Of a stretch of DNA of 64,000 nucleotides, positions 1 through 10,089 are shown piece after piece. The translations under genes and the position numbers were made by a program. Below the pieces are notes generated by a model, which was not told the origin of the DNA, did no database searches, and was given only the letters and a program-made list of their open reading frames with translations. The stretch's first letter is position 1, and every line of letters begins with the position of its first letter. Origin of the DNA: Chitinilyticum aquatile DSM 21506. GTDB taxonomy: Bacteria; Pseudomonadota; Gammaproteobacteria; Burkholderiales; Chitinibacteraceae. The stretch covers positions 186,001 to 250,000 of the forward strand of contig NZ_AUMS01000001.1 in NCBI RefSeq assembly GCF_000430805.1, read 5' to 3'.

Positions 1-1
1 A

Positions 2-1069
2 CCGTTTCGTGGCAAGCAATTGCTGAAATGGGTGCACCAGCATGGCGAAAGTGATTTCGCCGCGATGACTGACATTGCCAAAACCTTCCGTGAAAAGTTG
101 CACGCCGGTGCCTGTGTCAAGGCTCCGGCGATGCTGGCCGAGCAGGTTGCCAGTGATGGTACGCATAAATGGCTGCTTGATGTTGGTGTCGGTAACGGGG
201 TCGAGACCGTGTTCATTCCCGAGGATGACCGTGGCACGCTCTGCATTTCGAGTCAGGTGGGGTGCGCGCTCGAGTGCACGTTCTGCTCGACAGCCCGGCA
301 GGGGTTCAATCGCAACCTCTCTACCGGTGAAATCATAGGCCAGCTGTGGTGGGCTAACCGCCGCCTCTCGAATGAAACCGCCCGCATCGGCGAAGTGACG
401 AACGCGGATTCCCGCATCGTTTCCAATGTTGTCCTAATGGGCATGGGTGAGCCGCTCGCCAACTACGATAATGTGGTGCGTGCGCTACGCCTGATGCTCG
501 ATGACAACGCCTATGGCCTGTCCCGGCGTCGTGTCACGCTTTCCACGTCCGGTCTGGTGCCGGCAATGGACCGGCTGCGCGATGATTGCCCGGTAGCCCT
601 GGCTGTGAGTCTGCATGCGTCCAATGACCGTATTCGCGACGAAATTGTACCGATCAACCGCAAATATCCGATCAAAGAGCTTCTTGCAGCGTGTAACCGC
701 TACCTTGACAAGGCGCCGCGTGACTTCGTGACTTTCGAGTACATCATGCTCGAAGGCGTGAACGATCAGCCCGAGCATGCACGTGAATTGCTCGACATAG
801 CCCGGCAGGTATCCTGCAAGTTCAACCTGATTCCGTTCAACCCCTTCCCAAATTCGGGCTACAACCGTTCGTCGCGCGATGCTATCCTCCGATTCCGGGA
901 CGTGCTTGCTGACGGTGGCAATGTGGTCACCGTGCGGAAAACGCGCGGCGATGACATTGATGCCGCCTGTGGGCAGCTCGCAGGGCAGGTAAAGGACAAA
1001 ACCAGACGTGTTGCACGTCTGTCCGAAAGCCAGCAGGTGGTGTTTCACAAACGGGGGCACGAAAGCTGA
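2..1069 (+). CDS. rlmN: Dual-specificity 23S rRNA/tRNA adenine-C2 methyltransferase RlmN, 5' partial
   Basis: Radical-SAM enzyme that methylates C2 of A2503 in 23S rRNA and A37 in some tRNAs. The reading frame is open from base 2 (residues [10 protein letters not shown], the usual RlmN N-terminal stretch), so the true start lies upstream of the window and only the first few dozen bases are missing. The CxxxCxxC iron-sulfur motif (CALECTFC) lies at about 263-286, and the methyl-carrying region near the C-terminus ([19 protein letters not shown]) is intact. The stop overlaps the pilF start (TGATG), so the two are translationally coupled. This rlmN-pilF-rodZ-ispG order is common in betaproteobacteria. 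Confidence 0.96.
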   Translation, partial: PFRGKQLLKWVHQHGESDFAAMTDIAKTFREKLHAGACVKAPAMLAEQVASDGTHKWLLDVGVGNGVETVFIPEDDRGTLCISSQVGCALECTFCSTARQGFNRNLSTGEIIGQLWWANRRLSNETARIGEVTNADSRIVSNVVLMGMGEPLANYDNVVRALRLMLDDNAYGLSRRRVTLSTSGLVPAMDRLRDDCPVALAVSLHASNDRIRDEIVPINRKYPIKELLAACNRYLDKAPRDFVTFEYIMLEGVNDQPEHARELLDIARQVSCKFNLIPFNPFPNSGYNRSSRDAILRFRDVLADGGNVVTVRKTRGDDIDAACGQLAGQVKDKTRRVARLSESQQVVFHKRGHES

Positions 1070-1830
1070 TGCATAGATTACTGGCAATGATGGTGGGGCT
1101 CGCGCTGCTGGCCGGGCAGGCACTTGCTGCGGGCAGTGACGCGCCAACCTATACCAGCGAAGATCGCGCGCGTATCCGGACCGAGCTGGCGGCAGAGTAC
1201 TATCGCCGCGCGCAGTATCCGATCGCAATCGAAGAGGCCAAGAAAGCGCTGGCGGCCAGTCCGAATGCTCCGACCCCATACCTGATCATTGCCCTGTCCT
1301 ATGCCGAGTTGTCTGATGATGCAATGGCAAGGGGATATTTCCAGCAGGCTCTGAATCTTGCCCCGGCCGATCCTGACGTCAATCACAATTTTGGGCAGTA
1401 CCTGTGCTCGCGCGGTGATTATGAGGGCGGTCTTGCCAGGCTGCAGCAGGTGTTCAGCAATACCGTCTATGCAGCTATCGACAACAGTTACATTGTTGCT
1501 GGCGATTGTGCCAGCAAGGCCGGTGATACGGAGCGTGCAATCGGCTATCTGCGCCTTGCCCTGCAGTATCGCCCCGGCAATGCTCTGGCTCGCTTGCGCC
1601 TGGCCAATATCTACCTGCGGCAGGGACAGTTGCCGGATGCGCGTGACGCTTATAACGCGCTGAATCGCCTGATCAAGACGCCGACTTCCGACATGCTCTG
1701 GCTGGGTGTGCGGCTCGAGCGCAAGGCCGGCAATCGTGCGGCTGAAAAGAAATTGTCTGACCAATTGTTGAGTCTGTACCCGGAAAGCAGGGAAGCGGGC
1801 TATCTGAAAGCGGGGCAGTTCGAGCAATGA
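1069..1830 (+). CDS. pilF: Type IV pilus biogenesis/stability protein PilF (PilW), TPR protein
   Basis: TPR protein of 253 residues that acts as pilotin or stability factor for type IV pili, helping assemble the outer-membrane secretin. Helix-turn-helix TPR units run from about residue 38 to 245. The two cysteines typical of the family are present (in LCSRGDY and GDCASKAG). The N-terminus is a cleavable signal sequence ([20 protein letters not shown]), but there is no lipobox cysteine, whereas the best-studied homologues are lipoproteins. The start overlaps the rlmN stop and the stop overlaps the rodZ start. No other pilus gene is in the window. Confidence 0.9.
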   Translation: MHRLLAMMVGLALLAGQALAAGSDAPTYTSEDRARIRTELAAEYYRRAQYPIAIEEAKKALAASPNAPTPYLIIALSYAELSDDAMARGYFQQALNLAPADPDVNHNFGQYLCSRGDYEGGLARLQQVFSNTVYAAIDNSYIVAGDCASKAGDTERAIGYLRLALQYRPGNALARLRLANIYLRQGQLPDARDAYNALNRLIKTPTSDMLWLGVRLERKAGNRAAEKKLSDQLLSLYPESREAGYLKAGQFEQ

Positions 1831-2726
1831 GTTTGACCGAGGAAAATGCAGCAGTAACAACACCCGCTCCTTCGCCTGGTGCAGCTTTGCGCATTGCCCG
1901 CGAATTGCGGGGATGGTCGGTGGAGCAGGTCGCTGGGCAGCTAAAGCTGTCGGTAGGCCAGATCACGGCGCTGGAAGCTGACGCCTTTGATAGTCTGCCC
2001 GGCAACACCTTTGTGCGCGGGTTCGTGCGCAACTATGCCCGCCTGCTGGGGCTGGATGTGCAGCTGCTGCAGGACCAGCTTGCCCTCCTGCTGCCGCCTG
2101 AGCGGCCGCAGGCTGCGCTGCCGCGATTGCCGCAAGAAGACGGGCCATCATTTGCGGCAGGTGCTTCGGCGCCACGCTCCCTGCTCGGTATCCTTGCGGC
2201 CGTTGCGGGGCTGATGCTGGGGGCTGTGCTGGTATTCTGGTACATGCAGCAGCCATCCAGTCCGGAGGTCGACGCGCCGGAGGCCTCCGTGCCGCTTGGC
2301 AATCTGGTGGCTGTTGCTTCGGATGCCAGTGTGGTTGCTGCTATCGACGCTTCCGTACCGCAGGTTGTTGCCTCGCCCGCATCATCGTTCGCTCTTGCGT
2401 CGCGGCCGATTGGCGTTGCCAGCGAGCCCGTCATCGTGATTTCACCGGCAAGCCTGCCGGGTGCCATTGGTGCCAGCGTTCCGCTTGGGCATGGAGATCT
2501 CGTCATTTCCGCGCAGTCGGACAGCTGGGTGCAGGTGCTTGATGCCGATGGCAACAAGCTGTATTCGGGGCTGCTGAAACCCGGTGCGGAGCAGGTGCTG
2601 GGCGGCAAGCTCCCTTATTCGCTCAAGATCGGCAATGCGCCCAATACCCGGGTAATATTCCGCGGCAAGCAGATTGATCTGGCCTCGTCGACCCGTGCCG
2701 AAGTGGCTACCTTTGAACTGAAATAA
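1827..2726 (+). CDS. rodZ: Cytoskeleton protein RodZ (HTH and DUF4115 domains)
   Basis: Bitopic inner-membrane protein that links MreB to the elongasome and sets rod shape. The cytoplasmic N-terminus has a RodZ-type helix-turn-helix (about residues 15-85, with the [20 protein letters not shown] start). One membrane segment ([20 protein letters not shown]) follows at about 114-134. A low-complexity Ala/Ser/Val linker and a C-terminal beta-rich DUF4115 domain (about 225-299, with [20 protein letters not shown]) complete it. Start chosen at the ATGA overlap with pilF. In betaproteobacteria this gene regularly sits between pilF and ispG. Confidence 0.93.
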   Translation: MSLTEENAAVTTPAPSPGAALRIARELRGWSVEQVAGQLKLSVGQITALEADAFDSLPGNTFVRGFVRNYARLLGLDVQLLQDQLALLLPPERPQAALPRLPQEDGPSFAAGASAPRSLLGILAAVAGLMLGAVLVFWYMQQPSSPEVDAPEASVPLGNLVAVASDASVVAAIDASVPQVVASPASSFALASRPIGVASEPVIVISPASLPGAIGASVPLGHGDLVISAQSDSWVQVLDADGNKLYSGLLKPGAEQVLGGKLPYSLKIGNAPNTRVIFRGKQIDLASSTRAEVATFELK

Positions 2727-2742
2727 CAATAACGACACGACA

Positions 2743-4017
2743 ATGACTTTTGCAATTCCCCGCCGCAAAACCCGGCAAGTCCAGATCGGCCATGTCTGGG
2801 TTGGCAGTGACCATCCGGTCATGATCCAGTCCATGACCAATACCGACACGGCGGACGCCGAAGGAACCGCCCGGCAGATATTCGAACTGTGGCGTGCCGG
2901 CTCCGAAGTCGTGCGCATCACGGTCAACAGTGCCGAGGCTGCGGCAGCCGTGCCGGTCATCTGGGAAAAACTCGACAACTGGGGTTGCCGGGTTCCGCTG
3001 GTCGGTGATTTTCATTTCAACGGCGACCGGCTGCTGCGTGATTACCCGGAATGTGCACAGATTCTGGCGAAGTACCGGATCAATCCGGGCAATGTCGGCA
3101 AGGGCAGCAAGCGCGACGAGAAATTCGCCTTCATGGTCGAGAAGGCCATTGAATATCGCAAGGCTGTGCGTATCGGTGTGAACTGGGGGTCGCTGGATCA
3201 GGCGATTGCCGCGCGCATGATGGATGAAAACAGCAGGCTTTCCCAGCCTTTGCCCGCGGATGCCGTGATGCGCGAGGCGCTGATCGTCTCGGCACTGGAG
3301 TCGGCCGAACAGGCGCAGAGCTGGGGCTTGTCGGCCGACCAGATACTGCTGTCATGCAAGGTCTCGCATGTGCAGGATCTGGTGGCTGTTTACCGTGATC
3401 TGGCTGCGCGCTGCGATTACCCGCTGCATCTTGGTTTGACCGAAGCTGGAATGGGGTCAAAAGGCATTGTTGCTTCCTCTGCTGCGCTCGCGATTCTGCT
3501 GCAGGAAGGGATCGGTGATACCATCCGCATCTCGCTGACGCCCGAACCGGGTGGTGATCGCACCAAGGAGGTGGTCGTTGCGCAGGAGTTGCTGCAGACC
3601 ATGGGTTTGCGCTCCTTTGTACCGCTGGTTACGGCCTGCCCTGGTTGCGGACGTACCACATCGACGGTATTCCAGGAGCTGGCGCAGGATATCCAGAGTT
3701 TCCTGCGCGTGCAGATGCCGATCTGGCGTAATGAATACCCCGGCGTTGAAGACATGAAGGTCGCCGTCATGGGGTGTGTTGTCAATGGCCCGGGTGAATC
3801 GAAGCTCGCGGATATCGGCATTTCCCTGCCCGGCACTGGCGAGGTTCCGGTCTGTCCGGTTTACATCGATGGAGAAAAGGACGTCACGCTCAAGGGCGAG
3901 CGGGTAGCCGAAGAATTCCAGGCTATTGTCGAGAATTATGTGCGCACACGCTATGGCGAAGGTGGCAGCAAGCGGCGTGAAGTTGCTGCAAAAGTTATCC
4001 CGATTATTGGGGTATAG
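2743..4017 (+). CDS. ispG: 4-hydroxy-3-methylbut-2-enyl diphosphate synthase (flavodoxin), IspG
   Basis: Penultimate enzyme of the MEP isoprenoid pathway; converts ME-cyclo-diphosphate to HMBPP using a [4Fe-4S] cluster. The 424-residue length and landmarks fit the bacterial type: N-terminal TIM barrel starting [19 protein letters not shown], then cluster ligands in the CPGCGRTT motif and in [11 protein letters not shown]. The start ATG is preceded by a weak ribosome site. It lies 28 bases before hisS and is probably co-transcribed with it. A degenerate match to the 49-bp palindrome family may overlap its stop (see rejected list). Confidence 0.97.
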   Translation: MTFAIPRRKTRQVQIGHVWVGSDHPVMIQSMTNTDTADAEGTARQIFELWRAGSEVVRITVNSAEAAAAVPVIWEKLDNWGCRVPLVGDFHFNGDRLLRDYPECAQILAKYRINPGNVGKGSKRDEKFAFMVEKAIEYRKAVRIGVNWGSLDQAIAARMMDENSRLSQPLPADAVMREALIVSALESAEQAQSWGLSADQILLSCKVSHVQDLVAVYRDLAARCDYPLHLGLTEAGMGSKGIVASSAALAILLQEGIGDTIRISLTPEPGGDRTKEVVVAQELLQTMGLRSFVPLVTACPGCGRTTSTVFQELAQDIQSFLRVQMPIWRNEYPGVEDMKVAVMGCVVNGPGESKLADIGISLPGTGEVPVCPVYIDGEKDVTLKGERVAEEFQAIVENYVRTRYGEGGSKRREVAAKVIPIIGV

Positions 4018-4045
4018 GTCTAGAGCTTTCTGATTTATTGGGTTT

Positions 4046-5314
4046 ATGGCAAATACTATTCAAGGTATCCGCGGCATGAATGATGTGCTGCCGCAGGATA
4101 GTGCGCGGTGGCTGCACGTGGAGCAGGTGTTCCGTGACTGGGCTGCGGCATACGGTTACAAGAACATCCGCATGCCGATTGTCGAGCCGACCGGCCTCTT
4201 TGTGCGCGGCGTAGGCGAGCACACCGACATTGTCGAGAAGGAAATGTACTCGTTCGAGGACAGCCTGAACGGGGAGAAGCTGACGCTGCGCCCGGAAGGG
4301 ACTGCAGGCTGCGTGCGCGCCTGCATCGAGCATGCGCTGCTGTACAACCAGACCCAGCGCCTGTGGTATATCGGTCCGATGTTCCGGCATGAACGCCCGC
4401 AAAAGGGTCGCTATCGGCAGTTCCACCAGCTGGGTATTGAAGCGTTCGGCTTTGACGGCCCGGACGTCGACGCCGAGCTGATCGTCATGCTGGCTGATCT
4501 CTGGCAGCGGCTTGGCCTTGCCGGCATGCAGCTGGAACTGAATTCGCTGGGCAACGCCGATGAGCGTGCTGCGCACCGTGTGGCACTGATTGCGTATCTG
4601 GAAAAATTCATCGACATTCTCGATGAGGATGGCAAGCGGCGGCTGTATACCAATCCGCTGCGCGTGCTGGATACGAAAAATCCGGCCTTGCAGAAAATGG
4701 CCGAGCAGGCGCCGAAATTGTCCGAATTTCTGGGGGAAGAATCCCGCCTGCATCTGGCTGGCGTTCGTGCCCGCCTGGATGCGGCTGGCATCTCGTATAC
4801 ATTGAATGATCGCCTGGTGCGCGGGCTTGATTATTACAATCGCACCGTTTTCGAGTGGACCACCACCGAATTGGGGGCGCAGGCAACCGTTGCTGCCGGT
4901 GGCAGGTATGATGGCCTGGTTGAGCAGCTGGGCGGAAAGTCATGCCCTGCAGTCGGTTTTGCCATCGGCATCGAGCGCCTGCTGCTGTTGCTGGAAGCCC
5001 AGGGTATTGCCTGTGCAGGCGAAGCGGCCGATGTGTATCTGGTGCATCAGGGCGATGAAGCCGCAGCTCTGGCTTTCACGACTGCGATCACCTTGCGCAA
5101 GGCTGGTCTGGCTGTCGTTCTGCATGCCGGTGGAGGCAGTTTCAAGTCGCAATTCAAGAAGGCGGATGCATCCGGAGCACGCTTTGCGGTCGTGATCGGG
5201 GAGAGTGAGGCGCTAGCCGGACAGGCCAGCCTCAAGACGCTGACCGGTGAGGGGCAGGGTGAACAACGTACCCTGGCAATTGCAGATCTTGCTGCGGCAA
5301 TCGCGGCAGGCTGA
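4046..5314 (+). CDS. hisS: Histidyl-tRNA synthetase
   Basis: Class II aminoacyl-tRNA synthetase, 422 residues, charging tRNA-His. The class II motif 2 region ([17 protein letters not shown]), the histidine-binding loops ([15 protein letters not shown]) and the C-terminal anticodon-binding domain (from about residue 325) are all present. This is the true synthetase. The paralogue at 12383-13534 is the shorter HisZ-type protein that lacks the anticodon domain. Located between ispG and yfgM as in many proteobacteria. Confidence 0.97.
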   Translation: MANTIQGIRGMNDVLPQDSARWLHVEQVFRDWAAAYGYKNIRMPIVEPTGLFVRGVGEHTDIVEKEMYSFEDSLNGEKLTLRPEGTAGCVRACIEHALLYNQTQRLWYIGPMFRHERPQKGRYRQFHQLGIEAFGFDGPDVDAELIVMLADLWQRLGLAGMQLELNSLGNADERAAHRVALIAYLEKFIDILDEDGKRRLYTNPLRVLDTKNPALQKMAEQAPKLSEFLGEESRLHLAGVRARLDAAGISYTLNDRLVRGLDYYNRTVFEWTTTELGAQATVAAGGRYDGLVEQLGGKSCPAVGFAIGIERLLLLLEAQGIACAGEAADVYLVHQGDEAAALAFTTAITLRKAGLAVVLHAGGGSFKSQFKKADASGARFAVVIGESEALAGQASLKTLTGEGQGEQRTLAIADLAAAIAAG

Positions 5315-5343
5315 ACAAATAATACTGAACAGGGGTTACCCGA

Positions 5344-5973
5344 ATGGCTGCATTTGATTTGCAAGAACAGGAACAACTCGCCCAACTGAAGGCCTGGTGG
5401 ATCGACTGGGGGCGATATCTGGCAGCGGTCTTGCTGGCCGCCTTGCTGGGCTTTCTCGCCTGGCAGGGATGGCAGGCATGGCAACGCCATGTGAATGAAC
5501 AGGCGAGCGCAGAATTCATCAAGCTCCAAGATGTGGCCGCTGATCCGGCTCAATTCCAGAAACAGCTGCAGACGCTGAAGGAAAGCTATGCCGGGACGGC
5601 CTATGCCTCGCGTGGTGCGCTGCTGGCCGCCATGCTGGCCTACACGCAAGGGCAGGCTCCTGCCGCGCGCGCCGAACTGCAATGGGCGCTGGATCATTCC
5701 GCAGAAGCGACGGTACGCGATCTCAGTCGTCTGCGACTGGCAGGCATTGCACTGGATGACAAGAAGTATGATGAAGCGCTGGCACTGGTCAAGGCGCCGG
5801 AAGAAAGCAGCTTCTCGGCCATTTTTGCCGAAATGCGCGGCGATGCCTACCTCCTCAAGGGAGACAAGGGGGCGGCCCGTGATGCCTATCAGCAGGCCCT
5901 GGCCAAAACCAGCAAGGAACTACCGAATTACCGCCTGATTGAATTCAAGATCGACGCCCTTGGAGCCAAATGA
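5344..5973 (+). CDS. yfgM: YfgM family protein, ancillary SecYEG translocon subunit
   Basis: 209-residue protein with a short cytoplasmic N-terminus (MAAFDLQEQEQLAQLKAWW), one membrane anchor at about residues 22-42, and a periplasmic TPR domain. In E. coli YfgM associates with SecYEG and the chaperone PpiD. The hisS-yfgM-bamB order is the same as in E. coli, which supports the call. The stop overlaps the bamB start by four bases, so the two are likely translationally coupled. Confidence 0.9.
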   Translation: MAAFDLQEQEQLAQLKAWWIDWGRYLAAVLLAALLGFLAWQGWQAWQRHVNEQASAEFIKLQDVAADPAQFQKQLQTLKESYAGTAYASRGALLAAMLAYTQGQAPAARAELQWALDHSAEATVRDLSRLRLAGIALDDKKYDEALALVKAPEESSFSAIFAEMRGDAYLLKGDKGAARDAYQQALAKTSKELPNYRLIEFKIDALGAK

Positions 5974-7103
5974 TGTCGATGAAGCATTTCGGAATCGCCT
6001 CCTGCGTACTGCTGCTGCTCACCGCATGCGGTACGACCAGCAATGCGCCGGAACCCAATTCGTTGCCAGTGGTCGCCCAGAAAGCGGCGACCTCGGTGCG
6101 CTGGAGCTCGTCAATCGGCGGGAGCACCGATTACCGTTTCCGCCCTGCGATCGGGCGTGACACGATCGCTGTTGCCGGAGCTCCCAACCAGCTAGCGCTG
6201 CTGGACAAAGCCAGCGGGCAAGCCCGCTGGACCGTGACGCTGGATCGACCGATTGCCGGTGGAGTTGGCCTGGATGACAAGCTGGTCGTTGTGGGGACTC
6301 TGAAGGGTGAGGTCATTGCATTCAGTCATACCGGCCAGCAGCTATGGACAGCTCGCGCTACCAGCGAGGTGATTGCCCCACCGGCCGTCGGCAACGGGCT
6401 CGTGCTTGTTCGCAGTGTGGATGGCCGTATTTCAGCATTCAGCACTGAGGATGGCGCCCTGAAGTGGTTCTATCAACGCCAGCAGCCCGGTCTGCTGTTG
6501 CGGAATTTTGCCGCCCCCCTGATCAGTGATGGTGTCGCCTATGTGGGCTTGCCGGCAGGCCGGATGGTGGCTCTCAACATGGCGGATGGTCGTGTGCGCT
6601 GGGATGCTCCGATTGCGCTGCCACGCGGCGTGTCCGAGCTTGAGCGCGTGACTGATATCGTTGCAACTCCGGTGGTTGCCAATGGCAATGTGTGTGCCGT
6701 GGCGTTCCAGGGTCGGGTGGCCTGCGTTGATGCGCAGTCCGGGACGCTGCTCTGGACGCGTGAGGCATCCAGCTGGTCCGGCCTGACGATGGACGAGCAG
6801 GGCGTCTATCTTACCGATGATAAAGGTGCGGTCGTCGCGCTTGACCGCACGACGGGGCGTAACCTGTGGCGGCAGGACAAGCTGGCATTCCGTGCCCTGA
6901 GTGCGCCGGCAATCACCGGGCCCTATCTGCTGGTGGCAGACTTTGAAGGTTATCTGCACTGGCTGAATCGTGAGGATGGTGCGTTTGTTGCCCAGCGTCC
7001 AACCGATGGCGCACGTGTTGTTGTACCGCCGCAGCCGCTGGCGGATGATCTGGTTCTGGTGCAGACCGCCAAGGGTGGTTTGTACGCATATGGTGTGAAG
7101 TAA
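5970..7103 (+). CDS. bamB: Outer membrane protein assembly factor BamB (lipoprotein)
   Basis: Eight-bladed PQQ-type beta-propeller lipoprotein of the BAM complex that folds outer-membrane proteins. The signal peptide ends in a lipobox (LLTAC, Cys at about residue 20). Repeated blade motifs follow, e.g. [42 protein letters not shown]. Total length 377 residues is normal for the family. Three in-frame ATGs lie at 5970, 5973 and 5979; the first is given because of the overlap with yfgM, but the GGAG at about 5962 would also serve the second. Followed directly by der, as in E. coli. Confidence 0.96.
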   Translation: MMSMKHFGIASCVLLLLTACGTTSNAPEPNSLPVVAQKAATSVRWSSSIGGSTDYRFRPAIGRDTIAVAGAPNQLALLDKASGQARWTVTLDRPIAGGVGLDDKLVVVGTLKGEVIAFSHTGQQLWTARATSEVIAPPAVGNGLVLVRSVDGRISAFSTEDGALKWFYQRQQPGLLLRNFAAPLISDGVAYVGLPAGRMVALNMADGRVRWDAPIALPRGVSELERVTDIVATPVVANGNVCAVAFQGRVACVDAQSGTLLWTREASSWSGLTMDEQGVYLTDDKGAVVALDRTTGRNLWRQDKLAFRALSAPAITGPYLLVADFEGYLHWLNREDGAFVAQRPTDGARVVVPPQPLADDLVLVQTAKGGLYAYGVK

Positions 7104-7111
7104 GGAATTTG

Positions 7112-8509
7112 ATGAAACCCACGATTGCTCTGGTTGGCCGGCCGAATGTTGGCAAATCAACCCTGTTTAACCGGTTGACCAAGTCGCGTGATGCGCTGGT
7201 GGCAGATCAGCCCGGCCTGACGCGGGATCGCCACTACGGACACGGCCGCGTGGGTGAAAAACCCTATCTGGTCGTTGATACCGGTGGTTTCGAGCCGGTT
7301 GTCGACGAAGGCATCATGTTTGAAATGGCCAAGCAGACCCTGCAGGCCGTTGATGAAGCCGATGCTGTTGTCTTCATTGTTGATGGCCGTACCGGGCTCA
7401 CGCCGCATGACAAGATCATTGCGAATCGCCTGCGGCAGGGCTCCCGTCCCGTATGGCTTGCGGTCAACAAGATCGAAGGGATGAATCAGAGCATCGTTAC
7501 TTCCGAGTTCTTCGAGCTGGGGCTTGGCGAGCCTGCCGCGATTTCTGCTAGCCATGGCGAAGGGGTCCGCACGCTCATCAATGACATTCTGGCCGATTTT
7601 CCCGAGCCGGAGCCGGAGGAAGAGCCCGACCATCCGAAGTTTGTGATTGTCGGGCGGCCCAATGTCGGGAAATCAACGCTGGTGAATGCCGTGCTTGGTG
7701 AAGACCGGGTTATTGCCTTTGATGCTCCTGGAACCACTCGCGACTCGATTTACATCGATTTCGAGCGTAATGGCGGTCAATACACCATTATCGATACGGC
7801 AGGTGTCCGCCGTCGCGGCAAAGTGACCGACATGATCGAGAAGTTCTCGGTCGTGAAAACCATCCAGGCGATCGAGGATGCGAATGTTGCCGTGCTGGTG
7901 CTCGATGCCACGCAAGATGTGTCGGATCAGGATGCACGTGTAGCCAGTTTCGTGCTTGAAGCGGGCAGAGCTCTGGTGGTGGCAGTCAACAAGTGGGAAG
8001 TGGCAACCCAGGAACAGAAAGACCAGATCAAGCGTGATATTGCCCGCAAGCTGGCTTTTCTTGATTTTGCCAAGTTTCACCATATCTCTGCACTGCAGGG
8101 CAAGGGTGTTGCGGATCTGTTTGGCTCGATCGATCAGGCCTATGCTGCGGCGATGGTGAAAATCCCGACGCCCAAGCTGACCCGCGCGCTGCAGCTTGCG
8201 CTGGAGCGCCAGCAGCCCCCGCTGGCTGGCAAAGTCCGTCCCAAAATGCGCTATGCGCACCAGGGTGGAACAAATCCGCCAGTAGTTGTGATTCACGGCA
8301 ATGCGCTGGAGCAGGTTCCTGCCTCATACTGGCGCTATCTTGAGCATACGTTCATCAAAATGTTCAAGTTACAGGGGACGCCACTGCGAGTACAGTTCAA
8401 GAAGAGCGATAATCCGTTCGAAGTCAAGCCTGCGGCAACCGCCAAGATGAACCCGCGGATGAAGACCAAACATCGCAGCAAGCTGGCTGGTAAAAAGGCG
8501 AAAAAGTAG
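7112..8509 (+). CDS. der: Ribosome biogenesis GTPase Der (EngA)
   Basis: Essential GTPase with two tandem G domains acting in 50S subunit maturation. The first G domain starts at residue 1 ([15 protein letters not shown]) and the second at about residue 177 ([15 protein letters not shown]). DTAG/DTGG switch motifs and NK(W/I)E motifs are visible in both. A KH-like C-terminal domain and a basic tail ([13 protein letters not shown]) follow. A TTG at 7109 precedes the ATG at 7112; the ATG is preferred because AAGGA lies at a suitable distance. Last gene of the rlmN-der run. Confidence 0.97.
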   Translation: MKPTIALVGRPNVGKSTLFNRLTKSRDALVADQPGLTRDRHYGHGRVGEKPYLVVDTGGFEPVVDEGIMFEMAKQTLQAVDEADAVVFIVDGRTGLTPHDKIIANRLRQGSRPVWLAVNKIEGMNQSIVTSEFFELGLGEPAAISASHGEGVRTLINDILADFPEPEPEEEPDHPKFVIVGRPNVGKSTLVNAVLGEDRVIAFDAPGTTRDSIYIDFERNGGQYTIIDTAGVRRRGKVTDMIEKFSVVKTIQAIEDANVAVLVLDATQDVSDQDARVASFVLEAGRALVVAVNKWEVATQEQKDQIKRDIARKLAFLDFAKFHHISALQGKGVADLFGSIDQAYAAAMVKIPTPKLTRALQLALERQQPPLAGKVRPKMRYAHQGGTNPPVVVIHGNALEQVPASYWRYLEHTFIKMFKLQGTPLRVQFKKSDNPFEVKPAATAKMNPRMKTKHRSKLAGKKAKK

Positions 8510-8541
8510 AAGCTTTCAAATTGCTTAGGTGGATCTACCTA

Positions 8542-8570
8542 TTGGCTTTTTACGGGGGCTGTACTATAAG
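8542..8570 (+). promoter_or_regulatory. Sigma-70 type promoter upstream of hfq
   Basis: TTGGCT (8542-8547) and TATAAG (8565-8570) are separated by exactly 17 bases, in the 131-base gap between der and hfq. The predicted transcript would start around 8577 and carry a leader of about 65 bases. This gives hfq its own promoter in addition to any read-through from der. Seen by eye only. Confidence 0.6.
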
Positions 8571-8640
8571 CGTAAGACGCAGTTAACTGCGAACCCATTT
8601 ATTGTGGTACCAAATAACGCAAAAGTCGGAGAACTAAAAA

Positions 8641-8892
8641 ATGAGTGCCAAGGGGCAAATGTTGCAGGACCCGTTTCTGAATATCCTTCGCAAGGAACAC
8701 GTGCCAGTGTCGATCTATCTTGTCAATGGCATCAAGTTGCAAGGTCAGATCGAGTCGTTCGATCAGTATGTCGTCCTGCTGCGCAATACGGTTACGCAGA
8801 TGGTTTACAAACATGCCATTTCGACCGTTGTTCCATCCCGTCCTGTCAATATTCCGCACGACTCGCCGTCTGCCGCGACTCTCGAAGCCTGA
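8641..8892 (+). CDS. hfq: RNA chaperone Hfq
   Basis: 83-residue Sm-like protein that forms a hexamer and pairs small RNAs with mRNAs. It shows the diagnostic Hfq features: [19 protein letters not shown] at the N-terminus, [25 protein letters not shown] as Sm1, and the Sm2 motif [14 protein letters not shown]. The C-terminal tail is short, as in betaproteobacteria. The ribosome site is GGAGA at 8627. It lies upstream of hflX as in E. coli, but a terminator follows it immediately. Confidence 0.98.
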   Translation: MSAKGQMLQDPFLNILRKEHVPVSIYLVNGIKLQGQIESFDQYVVLLRNTVTQMVYKHAISTVVPSRPVNIPHDSPSAATLEA

Positions 8893-8911
8893 CAGCCTGG
8901 AAGTTAAGGTA

Positions 8912-8941
8912 CCCCGCAGGGCTTGCCCTAGCGGGGTTTTT
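8912..8941 (+). terminator. Intrinsic terminator after hfq
   Basis: A GC-rich hairpin (CCCCGC-AGGGC, TT loop, GCCCT-A-GCGGGG) is followed by TTTTT, 20 bases after the hfq stop. It should separate most hfq transcription from hflX. Confidence 0.85.
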
Positions 8942-8982
8942 GACTTTCTGCATGATTTCTGTACTTTACCCGCGAGTGAGTG

Positions 8983-10089
8983 ATGTTTGAGCGACATAAA
9001 AAGGGCGAGGATGCCATTCTGGTTTGCCTCGATTTTGGTGATCCCGATTATCGCGATGATGTCGATGAATTCGTGCAGCTGGTCAGCTCTGCGGGCGTTA
9101 CTCCGCTCCATGTGGTGGAAGGCAAGCGCTCGCGTCCTGATCCTGCTTTCTTTGCGGGTACGGGCAAGGCGGAAGAAATTGCGCTGGCCGTGAGGTCCCA
9201 TGGTGCCGAGCTGGTCATTTTCAATCACCAGCTTTCACCCGCACAGGAGCGAAATCTCGAGCGAGTGCTGCAGTGTCGTGTGCTTGACCGGACTACCCTG
9301 ATTCTGGACATCTTCGCCCAGCGTGCGCGCACGTCGGAAGGCAAGCTGCAGGTCGAGCTGGCCCAGCTCGCCCACATCCAGACCCGTTTGATTCGTGGCT
9401 GGACTCACCTTGAACGTCAGAAGGGCGGGATTGGCCTGCGCGGACCGGGGGAAACACAGCTTGAAACGGACCGGCGCCTGATCGGTGGTCGTGTCAAGCG
9501 CCTGAAGGCCCAGCTCGCCACAGTCCAGAAACAGCGCAGTACGCAGCGCCGGGCGAGGCAGCGCCGGGGCGAATTCACCGTGTCCATCGTTGGTTATACC
9601 AATGCCGGGAAATCGACGCTTTTCAATGCACTGACCAAGGCCAAGCTGTATGCAGCCGACCAGCTGTTTGCAACACTGGACACAACTTCGCGCAAGCTCT
9701 ACCTTGATTCCGAGCATTCCGTCATTATCTCCGATACGGTGGGCTTTATCCGCCAACTGCCACATACACTGGTTGCTGCATTTAGGGCAACGCTGGAAGA
9801 AACGGTCGAAGCTGACCTTCTGTTGCATGTCGTGGATGTCAGCCATCCCTTGCGGGATATGCAGATCAGTGAAGTCAACAAGGTATTAAATGAAATCGGT
9901 GCGGAACAGATTCCGCAATTGCTGGTCTGGAATAAAATCGATTTGCGCGACCAGCCGGCAGGCCTCGAATATGACGAATCAGGCAGGGTGATTGCTGCGC
10001 GCGTCAGTGCGAAGCAGGGCCTGGGGCTTGATGAGCTGCGTCGCGCACTGATTGAAACAATGAACCAATCCGTCAAGGAAGATGAATGA
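8983..10089 (+). CDS. hflX: Ribosome rescue/dissociation GTPase HflX
   Basis: GTPase of about 368 residues that binds the 50S subunit and splits stalled ribosomes. The N-terminal HflX domain has the glycine-rich stretch GGIGLRGPGETQLETDRR. It is followed by a coiled basic linker and the G domain with P-loop GYTNAGKSTLFNAL at about residue 204, DTVGFI as G3 and NKID as G4. A GTG at 8980 lies directly before the ATG at 8983; the ATG is used here. The stop overlaps the hflK start by four bases. Confidence 0.96.
   Translation: MFERHKKGEDAILVCLDFGDPDYRDDVDEFVQLVSSAGVTPLHVVEGKRSRPDPAFFAGTGKAEEIALAVRSHGAELVIFNHQLSPAQERNLERVLQCRVLDRTTLILDIFAQRARTSEGKLQVELAQLAHIQTRLIRGWTHLERQKGGIGLRGPGETQLETDRRLIGGRVKRLKAQLATVQKQRSTQRRARQRRGEFTVSIVGYTNAGKSTLFNALTKAKLYAADQLFATLDTTSRKLYLDSEHSVIISDTVGFIRQLPHTLVAAFRATLEETVEADLLLHVVDVSHPLRDMQISEVNKVLNEIGAEQIPQLLVWNKIDLRDQPAGLEYDESGRVIAARVSAKQGLGLDELRRALIETMNQSVKEDE

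Noticed and set aside
4010-4058. A possible tenth 49-bp palindrome across the ispG stop and hisS start
   Set aside because: It begins GGGTAT and has ATACTA exactly 49 bases on, but the inner arms hardly pair and it covers coding sequence at both ends. I treat it as a degenerate copy at best.
8529-8990. A 153-residue frame overlapping hfq in another frame
   Set aside because: It covers the hfq promoter, coding region and terminator and has no ribosome site; it is a shadow frame.
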